A stretch of DNA of 64,000 bases, taken from positions 67,868,033-67,932,032 of the forward strand of contig OX485804.1 of NCBI GenBank assembly GCA_950295325.1, read 5' to 3'. Below the pieces are notes generated by a model. It was not told where the DNA came from, did no database searches, and worked only from the letters and a program-made list of their open reading frames with translations. This document shows, piece after piece, positions 47,721 to 58,700 of this stretch (position 1 is its first letter; each line of letters opens with the position of its first letter). Both the position numbers and the translations under genes were made by a program. This stretch comes from Polytrichum commune. Lineage: Eukaryota > Streptophyta > Polytrichopsida > Polytrichales > Polytrichaceae.

Positions 47721-48245
47721 CATATGCAGCAGCTGCCATGAAGTTTGCAGCCAAGGAGAGGCAAGCATTGTAGGCCAGGCTGGACGACCGTTAGATCCAC
47801 AGATCGGACGGCCACGGAGCCCACCTGGCCGGTAGCAAGATAACGGTTGTTCCTTGATTTGATTCTATGATGTCATTAAAGAGTTCATGTGTTTTGGGCC
47901 CAACACTTGGGTGTTTGTGGCGAAGGTCCTTATTAATTGCAGCCCCAGCTATAGGTGTTGTATGTTGTTGTATGAAGTACTCCTACTATCCTAGTTAATG
48001 TCATTTTTGTTTTTTCCTACTTTAGGCTGCACTTTGTGAGGTGAGGTAGAGAGCGTGGTAAAAAACTATGTGTTTCTCATAACCAACGATAGATCATGGT
48101 GAGGTAGGCGACTTGGTCGATGGGTGTTAAATGGTTACTTATTTCTAAGATTTCCTAGGATATGTAACACGACACTAGCATGAGATGGTGAGCAAATCCA
48201 AATGGAGGCCATTTTCGTCATAGTTTTCGGAGCTCGTGTGAATGT
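47035..48245. other. Intergenic with CT/TA microsatellite
   Basis: A family C right-end fragment is at 47225-47300 (CCCTCCCCGGACAC). A (CT)n-(TA)n run is at 47682-47720. A 12-codon ATG frame follows at about 47738 but has no support. No gene is visible. Confidence 0.55.
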
Positions 48246-48627
48246 CTACACTAAATATGGTATTTAGTGTCACCAATTCTAATTGTCTTGCTCAATACTT
48301 GATTGTAAGCCGCGGTGTAGTGTCACCAACACTAAATGTTAACCCAACATTATTCGTCATTCCTTGTAAATTCTTTTGGGGATTATAGATTTATAGTGTT
48401 GCAATTACTGATCACTTATCTAGTGAATTCTCATCCAAATTTCTATCATCCATGACAATATTTCATCATGAGTTGTTGACAAGCGAAGGTAGAGTTTTGG
48501 CCAATGGATGAACTCGTCCATTATCAGTGACAATATTTGTAAACTTATTCATAAGAAGCGTCATCCGAAAAGTTACCATAGTGACATAAACTACCATACA
48601 ACACTAATTATCGTATTTAGTGTAGGT
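48246..48627. mobile_element. Family V MITE
   Basis: The ends are CTACACTAAATATGGTATTT and the inverted AATTATCGTATTTAGTGTAG. The interior aligns with 42622-43021. Confidence 0.85.
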
Positions 48628-50704
48628 CATGATGGAAGTGAAGATTCATGTGCTTGTCGAGTGATCACATAGGTCCCCCCTCCCAGATTATGTCGATTAT
48701 TGAGCCTAGAATGGTTTTCATCTTATGAACACATAAAGTGATTTTTCTAAAACACGTCTCATTTTGGCACCCATTTTTAGAGCCATGTTAAACCACACAC
48801 TGCTTAAATATAGGTGTCCCGTTAAGATAAGCAACCAAGTTAGACACATATGTCCTATATATGTGAGTGCATCTCCCATTCACCCAACACGAAAACCCTG
48901 AAACATGATGCAATCCAGAGGCTTTGATTAAGTATAGACATCAACATGACACGCGCTATTATGACGAGATGGAACAAATGCAACATATTAGGGACGTCAA
49001 GGCTTAGACAAGTTGTGTTCATTATTATTATTATTATTATTCCCTTCATCCACAATGAGTGAGTTTACATTGTTTAGGGGAGCTTACACGATGGAGGTTG
49101 GCACACTCTCCAAGGAAGAGGGGAAAAAAAGTGCATCTCCTCGTTTGTATTCTACACAACCCCGACTTTTTGAACTCGTGCGTTTTACGTACAAACAAGG
49201 ACTCGGAGTTTGTAGTTTTGGCATGCTACTTTACTATTTCCGAAGATCGATTGTTGGAACCAAATCATTGAGCCTTGTAGTTTATAATATACATAGATAG
49301 ATACTTCCGTGGGCATAGTATCGTATCCCTCAAACCGACACCTAAAGGGGCTCACCAATCACCATGCGTCGCATGACATGTGGGCCAAGGGGAGAGATTG
49401 GATCTTGTGATCTTGGTCTCCCGATCGAAGGGGGTTGGGAGAAGTGAAGGGAAGTGAAGTGAAGTGAATGAAGGGGATTTGTACCAACAAACTAAAGTTA
49501 CCAAGAAAAAACCATGTTGATTGTCATGAAACCTTCCCCGAGATCCCATCTTGGGATTGGGGGTTGAAGCTTTCATGACCCCACATGATGATTACGAAAC
49601 ATTGTGTTTGTGCCAATTAATATGCGTTTTTGGCGGAATGATGACTTCCCCTTCAACTACAATGAAAGCTCGTTTTGAAACTCGAGGAATCCAATAAGCG
49701 CGGCCACTAGGTACGGCTAGTCATGAAGTTTAGGACCAAAATCATGACGATTGTAAGTAACCAATGTTTCGGTGCATGCGAGGGTACTTCCCTCCTACAA
49801 GCTCGTATGAGTGAGTGAGCGAGCGAGATGAGGTGGGACTTTACATGGGCTTTTGAGGGTCCTCACCGATGGGGTAATGACACGTGGATCGGAACATGTC
49901 CTCGTAAATTTGAATATGGAGTTATTGTAGAATGCAAAAGTTTGGATTGAGAATGCTTTTAGATTTTGACATGGCCTTGAACCATTTGATCCCTTCTCGT
50001 GAAACATGTAATGGCGCACCTCAATTTGATGAATATTGACCACTTTCTTATTCAAAGAAAATGTTTGAAATTTAATCAAACTATCCATTAAAAAACACCA
50101 TCGCAAAAATGTGCCGTGTGCAGTCATAATAGGAAGCTTGTATAAACCACTACGAAAGGATGTGAAGCTCAATTCCCGAATGCTTTTGGGCTCCGATATG
50201 GGCCTCTCAAACATTCAATGATTTGAAAGCGTGAAAACATGATAATACATTGTGATGTTGAATTCTTGATGGATAGTGACATGTTGTCTTGGAGAATATT
50301 TGGTATAAACAAGTGAAAAGTGTATAGTGGTTAGCTCTTAAAGAACCAAAGCTAAACTCATACAAGATATGTGACGATTTGTAAGAACCCCCAACAAACA
50401 TTTTCTTTACAATGTTGAATCCATCATACTTAACACAAAGTATCAAAAAGACGAAGTGGAAATAAAGTCATTTGTGACAACCAACTGTATTTAGATATAT
50501 GTCGTATAAATTTGCATCTAAGTCATCTTAAGGTCTCAAATCTCTCTATAAGTCGTTCTACATATATGTTTGTGTCGATAAGTAAATTGATGCACATTAT
50601 GAAATATCTTATTTAGATAGGGTTGGTTTCAATACTTCAACAAAGTATATCAGGAAGTAATTTTTAACTCCTCCGTATGACATCCACACATCCAGATTGG
50701 GCCT
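48628..50704. other. Intergenic, no gene seen
   Basis: (TTA)n is at about 49022-49041. The minus-strand frames at 49795-50446 are not joined by any domain or splice model that I can support. Confidence 0.5.
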
Positions 50705-51905
50705 CTTGGATCTTTAAGGCATAATTATATGATGGTTTTCTAAAACACTAAAGTGGATTTACATTAGGGTCTAATTCCATATGACTTGGGATCGAAAGCA
50801 CCCTACAATGGAAAACATCCCCATGATAGCTTACCAATGTTACTGCATGTATTGGACCTTACTTTCAAACTTGATGTTGGACCCAACGAAGATTGGTTTC
50901 TCGAACTGGGAGGAATATTTCTTGAGTGGGAACCACCAAGATTTGGTAGGAAAGTGAAGCCACCTCGTTTCTTGTTAATTTTAACCCATACCTACAGTGT
51001 AAGCTTGTAAAGTTGCTTCTTGGATCCAGGGGTTTGCCTTTAATGAGTAGGATCGCTTGAATTTGGAGTTTTCTTTGGTCTTGGATCCTAGGATTTCTCA
51101 CTTACCTAGCCTCTTGGACATGTGACGTATAATCATCTACTAGTTTCATAAAAAAACCAAGGCGGATTTACATTAGAATCCGTGTTCAAGAAACGTGCAG
51201 TTCAAAACTCCCCACAATGGAAACATCCCTGTGATAGCTTACCAATGTTATTATGTGTATTGGACCTTACTTTTAGACTTGATATTGGATCCAACAAAGA
51301 TTGGTTTCTCGAACTAGGAGGAGTATTTCTTGAGTGGGAACCACCAAGATTTGGCCAGAAAGTGAAGCTACCTCATTTCTTCATAATATGAACCTATATC
51401 TATATTGTAAACTTGTAAAGTTACTACTTGGATCCAAAGTTTTGTTCTCGACAAGTAGGATCGCTTGAATTTGGGGTTTTCTTTGGTCTTGGACCCTAGG
51501 ATTTGTCACTTACCTAGCCTCTTGGACTTGTGAGGTATAATCATCTGATGGTTTCATAGAAAACCAAGGTGGATTTACATTAGAATCCGTGTCCAAGAAA
51601 CGTGCAGTTCAAAACACCCCACAATGGAAACATCCTTGTGATAGCTTACCAATGTTGCGACATTGAACCCAATGAAGATTGGGTTTGCAATCTAGGAAGA
51701 ATATTTTCTTGAGTGTGAACTGTTGAAATTTGGCAGGATTAGTAATGTCTCATTAGTGCCACCTCATATTTTCATAACACATCGAACCCATACCTCTACA
51801 AAGTGTAAAGGTACACCTTGGATCCAAATTTTGTTTCTATCGACGGATAGGATCGCTTGATTCAGGAGTTTCTTTGGGTCTTGGACCCTAGGATTTGTGC
51901 AAATT
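50705..51905. repeat. Three tandem repeats of about 408 bp upstream of the kinase
   Basis: The marker GATAGCTTACCAATGTT starts at 50825, 51233 and 51640, giving periods of 408 and 407. Each unit ends near CTTGGA(C/T)CCTAGGATTT (51060-51090, 51478-51505, 51878-51897). Unit 3 has an internal deletion after the marker. The array ends about 50 bases before the GC-rich block that precedes the kinase. Confidence 0.92.
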
Positions 51906-51954
51906 ATTACTTACCTATCCCACTCCGGGAAAACCGCCACCTAGGGTCTCCCGA

Positions 51955-52330
51955 AACACCCCTGCCGTGCCGTGCCGCAGCCGCGAGTCCCGACGCCGGC
52001 TCCAGCCGCAGCCGCAGCCGCAGCCGTAGCAGGGGACCGACCGGTCTCGTCGCGTCCCGTCATCATCCGTCATCTCCCGTCAGCGGCGCCTTCGAGCCGG
52101 AAGCGGGGGAGAGAGGAGTTCGGTTTTTTTGTGCACATTGGTTTTGGTCACCAAATTCAATCCCCCGCAGCCTGCCCGCCTCCCGGGTTCCGGAACTCTT
52201 TAGGCAGGTTTCGAGTTGCTGCAGTTGAAGGGAGCCAGGTGAGGTTGGTTTGCATTGCTGTGCATTGGAAGCATTGCAAGCAGCAGCTATGGCCGACTTC
52301 GCCTCTTTGGCGTAGCTGGTAACCAAGGTT
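51955..52330 (+). promoter_or_regulatory. GC-rich promoter/5' leader of the kinase gene
   Basis: The sequence shifts abruptly from AT-rich to CpG-rich, with a (GCAGCC)n hexamer run at about 52002-52029 and repeated CCCGTCA motifs. It lies about 0.4 kb upstream of the first plausible kinase exon. Open frames on both strands here have no domain and are taken as chance frames in GC-rich DNA. Confidence 0.5.
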
Positions 52331-52715
52331 GGCAGGCTTTCTGTTGCCTTTTGGTGTGGGAAAATCCAAATCTCGCTTGATGGTGTTGTTGGTTGCGTAT
52401 GGTGTTTGGTCGGAGATGGATTAAGTGTTGTGTTGGTTTGGTTTGATGTCTGGTGTTTGGTGTTTGGCGTTGGTTGAGAGGGTGGGGGTGAGTCATGTTG
52501 CTGTTTTAGGTGTACCATTTCGGATTGAGAAAGCACCATGGGAATTGGTTTGTTGTCACTTTCGCCGTCTCCGCAGCTATGGCTTACATACATAGGCTTA
52601 CATAGAGATACATATCCATACGTAGCTCAGCTCAGACGTCTTTGGGAGAGAGCTTCTTGCTGGTGAAGAGCATGGAATTTGGTTCGTTGAAGCTGCATCA
52701 CATTACAAAAAAGGG

Positions 52716-55700
52716 ATGTATCCAAGTGGGGCGAGAATTGCAAAGGAGATATTATGGTGGCCATTGGAGTTGGCTTGTTCGGGTTATCTGTTTAGTGCAC
52801 CTTGCTGTGTGGATGCTTGTTATTATGAGGAAGTTGGAAGTAGGAAGCAGGAAGTAGATTGGGTTGATATTGTAGTATGTGTGGGTTCTGACTTGGAGGA
52901 GTACCGAGAGGATTGCGCCCTTGTCTTGAGATTCTTGTGAATTGGCATTTGGTGGTTGTAGGGGGCTTTTCTTTCGGTTGTACATATGTTTAAGTGCCGA
53001 AGAGATGAAGCGGTTCATATGATTGACTTGAACTTTTTGAACGCAGTGTCAAAGCTAGAGGCAGTAATTGTTGAGATATTGCCGATGAGGTATGTCGCAT
53101 TGAGGTATGATAGGATGACTTAGTTTTAGTATATATACTGTTTGGAAGACTTTTGCTGTTAAAACTTTGACGACTACAGGATTAGGGGATGCCGTTGGGC
53201 GAGAGCTTTCTATGCTAATTAGTTCGCTTGTGGCGAATCTCTTGTGGATTATCGATCCTTCACGTTCACATCAGTTAAACTCCTTTCCTTAAGGCGCTCA
53301 ACTATGTGTGCTTAGCTTTTACACTTTATGTAGGAAGTCATTTCTTACCTCAATATTTCTGGCGCATGCAGTTTGTGGAGATGCAGCGAGAAAGGCATCT
53401 GAGATTTACACACGAGCTGAAGGAGAATAGGCGAATGTCGACTATATATACTCTTAGCCTTTGTTATCGCCCCGTTATCGTGCGGTAGTAGATAAACTTG
53501 ACTTTAACTTCGCTTATGCTTTTCAATATTGGCTTGTTCTACTTAATCCTCGTTACATCTTTGGGAAGTAACTAACTTAGACTTCTGCAAGTGTGTGTTT
53601 TTGTTCGGCGTTTACATCGTCTGCCATGGTAACTTGGTTTGCAAGCTAAAAGACTGTTGAACTTTCATGAAGTCTGCAAGGTTCTGGATATAGAGATGTT
53701 GATGGCTTTGATAGCTCAAAGTATTAAGAATGAATATGAAGATAAAGAGTTTGCACATGAGTCGGCATTGGCTTTGTAAACGAAAGCATGTGTGGCTCAT
53801 GCAGGATCATACTCGTATCTGTGACCAATCTTGTGATCAATATGTCAATTTTCGTCACTTTTGGGCAGCTATGGAGTTCTTTTAGTCTAGGAAGCTTGCG
53901 CAGCATGCGGGATACCAGACTTAATCCAGATGTGACCAGGTCTCACACGCACATCTTTCACTCCTACTGATTTCCTTAACATTAGTCCTTAATTCTGCCT
54001 TAATCCATGGAACAGCCTTCATGCAGTAGTTGTATACAAAGAACCGAGCGTTCGAGTTTTTGCATTCGGTCGGTGGAGGTGTGATCAGCACGAATGTCAC
54101 AAGTGCATAGGACTTAGACATGTGTGCTTGTGCATAGAGGGGTTAAGGGTAAGTTGACGATCACGAGAAGTAGAAATGCGATATGCAACGACCGGTAATT
54201 AATGGAGGCGTTACGTCAGGGTAAAATGATAGCATCCGGATATAGAATAAATTTAGAATTTGTTTGGCGTTCTAGCGTATGTCTTAGGCAACTGATAAAT
54301 CCCGGATTTTTTTAAATGCGGAGATGATGGATGGTTAAGAGTTAAGACATAGTATAGGTTTCCACGTCCTTGTTTGTGAATACGAGAGTCCTAATTCTTC
54401 CCTTGATCGAAGAGAAACAAAACTTCGCATTCAAGGCTACGGGAAATGGCCTTGCTTGAGTGGCGAGTTTCTGATCTCTGGAGGCTATGATTTTCATCAA
54501 CACTTTTATAACTCTGCTTTTTCTCTTCTCTCTTTGAAAATACGATTCTTGCTGAGAAATATTTAATGAAATTTGGATCATTTGACCAACGTCCGGTGTA
54601 CTTGGTGTGTCTTTTCAGGTCTCTGGGACATCATAAGGTAGTGCAGTACATCCAAATCGCTTGAGATGGATTGAAGTGATCGGGGGTGTGACATGTAAGA
54701 GAATTTCATAATCCTCGACGTGTTGAATGTTCGAGTAGTCATTCGAGTAACCAATCTATGGTTAGGAGATAGTAGTACTGGGCCAGGGTCGTGGCAACTT
54801 TGACGGAGACGAGGCATGTGTTTGCTGACCTTGTCAATGACCGCCGAGTCATTCTTGACGATGATGGAATGGGAGCTTTAACAACCGATTTACTGCACCA
54901 GGCTGGAACTCCAATGATCTGCTTTGATGTCAAGGCAAGGTGCATTGCAGATTTATGCCTTTCATACTTGAATATTTTTAGAATTTTTGCATGGTCTTTC
55001 AGAGAATACTACAGCGAAAAATTGACCATTTTTGTTAACAAAACGAATTTAGAAGCAATCACAACTCCGCAACCTTTTGGTTTTGCACGACCCTGTCTTG
55101 ATAATTTCATTTCTCAATCAATTGATTGCAGGATTGCTGAATGCAGGTCTTTGAGGAATGTAATGCGTTTCTCCAAAGTTGAGGAAGTGGAGTGTTTTGG
55201 TTACTTCGAAGAAAAACATTCCAGGCATTAAAGCGGAGGTTTTAGCGCATGAACTGCGTACTCTACAAGCAGCTGTAGGCATCATTCTAGGTTACAAGAA
55301 TTTCTCGAATGTACATCTTTTCTTGGCACTCATACGTTACGACCGATATGGCCAAGATGAAATCTCAAAGTGACTTGTGCAGCGTTACACATGCGGTATA
55401 TTATTTCAAATCCTTTCAATATATATGTATATATAGAGAGAGTCGAACACTCCAAGTGCGAGTATGTTGTTTACTTATCCGACTGTTGGAATTTTAAGAT
55501 ATAAAATTTTACTGAACAAAGAGTTTTAGAAATTCTACCTGTGGCTTCATTGAGATGCAACTGTTGTGCAGGATTTACCTTATTGGCACATGACACATAC
55601 CAGAGTAGGAGAGAGATAGCAGTGCCAATAGTAGGTGTTTTACAGTTGTGGAGGTTTTCGGCTCAACCCAAGCTTACCGAAAATTTCATTCTTCAATCCT

Positions 55701-58700
55701 CTCTTTCACACATACCTTGTCAAACCAGCTTTTGGGCAGTTCAGCTCGAAATCCATGACCATTCAATCGATTACAAGGGGCTTGTAAAACTATCAAATCA
55801 ATGGAAAGGAAATGGGCGGAGGATGCATGTTGAGATGTTTTTGGTCCAGAGGTGCAGCAGTTGCTTGGATATTCAAGCATTTTTTCTGGTAGTCACAAAG
55901 AATCATTGCAGTAAACCATTAGCGGCCGGGCTAAGGAGGTATACGGAAGGCTGCTCTGGTGGTGGTTGATTTCGAACCGCAAAAATCATTGGGTTTTTAT
56001 GAATTGGATCTTGAGCTGCAATGCTGGGTCTTGCACGTGGTAACAATACAGGAGGTCCAAACTCCCCCGGCGAGCATCTGAACAAGAGCTTTGATCAGGC
56101 GGAGAATTTTCTGGACCTACCGCAGTCTGTGCTTCAGATCGTTGCCAAATCTCTGCAATGTGACATTCTCATAGCGGCGGTGTTGAACAACTCGACTGGG
56201 CTGGCGGAGACTGTTCTCTGTGTGCCCAAGGGCCAGATTACTGTGCCCGTCCGACTTTCGAAGGGTTTAATAGCGGCAGCAACTTCTTGTGAGGTACTAG
56301 CCTTCTTCGATCCGCTGGACGATTGTGCAGTCCTGCTTGCTACTATTCTATTGAGTCATCACCTTCTCTATTTTGTCCATGTCTAGCATTTCAGATGATG
56401 CTTTTCGGGTTTTATGTGAAGATCCCAAACTGTACGACTGAGAAGCTTACGGATGTTGGGTTGTTTTAGGTGGTCAATACAGAGAAAGTTTTGCTACCTA
56501 GTGTGCTTACCGCTGTTCTAGGAAAGCGACCCGAGCGTTATCTGGCAACTTCTTTCAGTGCGGAAGGGTAGAATTCCACCATTTTGCTTTCAATTGCTTT
56601 ATAGAATATTTTGGTAGTGGTTAAGAAACACCAACATTTGAAGCTGATTTTCAATTGTAATGCGTATCTTACGATGCTAGGAAAATGTCTGCTTCAGTTG
56701 TGAGTCCATTAAAACATTAAGTATTATTAATAATGCGCATGTGCATGATAAAACAGACATATGCCACAGCCTGATATCATTGGCGATGTATTCACCCACT
56801 AATATATGCTGTTTTTCAGAATCTGTAAAGCAAATTTCTAGGAATGGAATCTTTGTGGAGACTTTTCGTTTTCTCATGGTGGGCTCCATTTGTGTGAAAG
56901 CTTGTTATCATTTATGTACTTGGTCGTTGTGAACGTGTTGCAGTCATGAGGGGCTCTGCTATGCTGTATGGGTGGATCCGGCCAAGGTCTCAGATGTTGC
57001 TTCAGTTGTGATGGCAGAAGCAGGGCTTTCACTTCCTCTCCTACTTGCAAATCGCGTCCGAGCTCTGTGCTGTGATCGAATGGGTCGCAAATTTGACTCC
57101 ATCATGAAGAGAATGCCACAGGTACAAGATTGTCTTTTAGATCTAACAGATTCAAGAGCTACCTTTTTGGTGGTGGTTGTTGAATATACTTTCTTTAGCC
57201 CTATTTTTGAGGGATAAAGAGGGAAAATATGCATTGATGACAACCACACCTCAACTACTCAACCTTGCCCAACTATGATACAAGATGTAGTTAGGAATAG
57301 TTGTGAAAGTTGTAGTAGTTGCTGAGTCTGAGTCTGAGATTCATGGAATTCAGGACCAGATACTGCGTGCTATATATGTTAGCATGGTGCCCGGTGCATT
57401 CTTCTACAAAGCTCATGTTCTGAACCTATGAAGTTGTCAATTGACTTAATTAGAGGCACCTGTTTTTTTGAGTATCATAAACACATATCACCCAATTTGG
57501 GGATCTGTGAGTTCTGATTAAGGATTATGTGTCCAGGCTGTGGTGTTTGTAGATGATGGTAGGGCACCCTGCCTTGTCAATTCATCAGCAGCCAGGTTAC
57601 TAGGCCTTCCAAGTGCTGGGGAAATGGATGCAATAGCAGTTGCAGGAGGCATGCGACGCTTAGCAGATCGCAACGAGATTCGTGCAGATGCATATAGGTG
57701 AGAGCAATTTATGTTCCTGTGCATTTACTTATAATCACAATATCATCATGTATCACGGTGTCATAGTTCCTTGTCACTTTAGTACGGCCTCCACAGAAAT
57801 TTGTTCTCTGAAAAAGTTCTCTGACAAGCTATTCACCCTTTGAAGCATCTTTCGTTTGAGGGCCAGATAGAACATGGCACACTTGAAAGGGCAAAGGCCC
57901 CTCATTGGGGAGTACACCATTAGATCAGAACTTGTAACCAGTTGGACATGGAAACACTAGGATTTTGACTGATTATGCTCTCCGGACAATGCTCTTATTG
58001 ACATGGTTTCCTTTGTTTGGTTCTACAGGTGTTTTAGCACTCTGGCTGGCAACCCACAAAAAGCACATGAATGGACTTGGGAACTGAAAGATCCACGGTC
58101 TGTGCTGCGGGTTCGCTCATATCCAGTCAGTAGTAATGTAGCTACACACGGCCGTGTATGGTTGTTTGATGACGTCACTAAAGAGCGGGATGCTAAGGAT
58201 GCAGTTGAGGCTGCTGACATGGCAAAGACTCAATTTTTAGCTATGATGAGCCATGAGCTTCGGACACCCATGACTGGTATACAGGCACTTCTACTGTGGT
58301 TTATTATGTAACTTTGAATATCTACTCTAAATATCTGAGTTAGTGTGACATTAGAATAGATTTAGTGTGCCTCTTTAGTTAGAATGGTCTTTGTGACGTT
58401 TCATGTAGCACCAAGTGTCATGTAACACCCTCTGTTGCCACCCAGTGATTGCAAGACCATTAATTTGGGTTGATGACCTGTGGATGATGAATAGTGAGAG
58501 CCACACTAAAATAAGATGTCTAGTGTAGTTAACTTTCTTGATCAAGGCCTTGCATCTTGCTATGTTTGAAGCATTTGATGAGTAACTGTGCGATATATCA
58601 ATCTGGTGTTAGCAATGCAAGTTGCAGGTTCTAATAATTATTGTTTCCTTAGGGAATCTCAATAGGGAACCTTAGCAGAAAATAAAACTATATTTTAGTA

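Noticed and set aside
52063-52593. 176-codon minus-strand frame opposite the kinase leader
   Set aside because: GC-rich low-complexity DNA with Gln/Pro/Thr bias and no recognisable family. It lies over the probable promoter.
55541-55969. 142-codon plus-strand frame as a separate gene
   Set aside because: Only 55572-55634 behaves as coding (exon 5 of the kinase, correct phases). The rest is intron with no domain.
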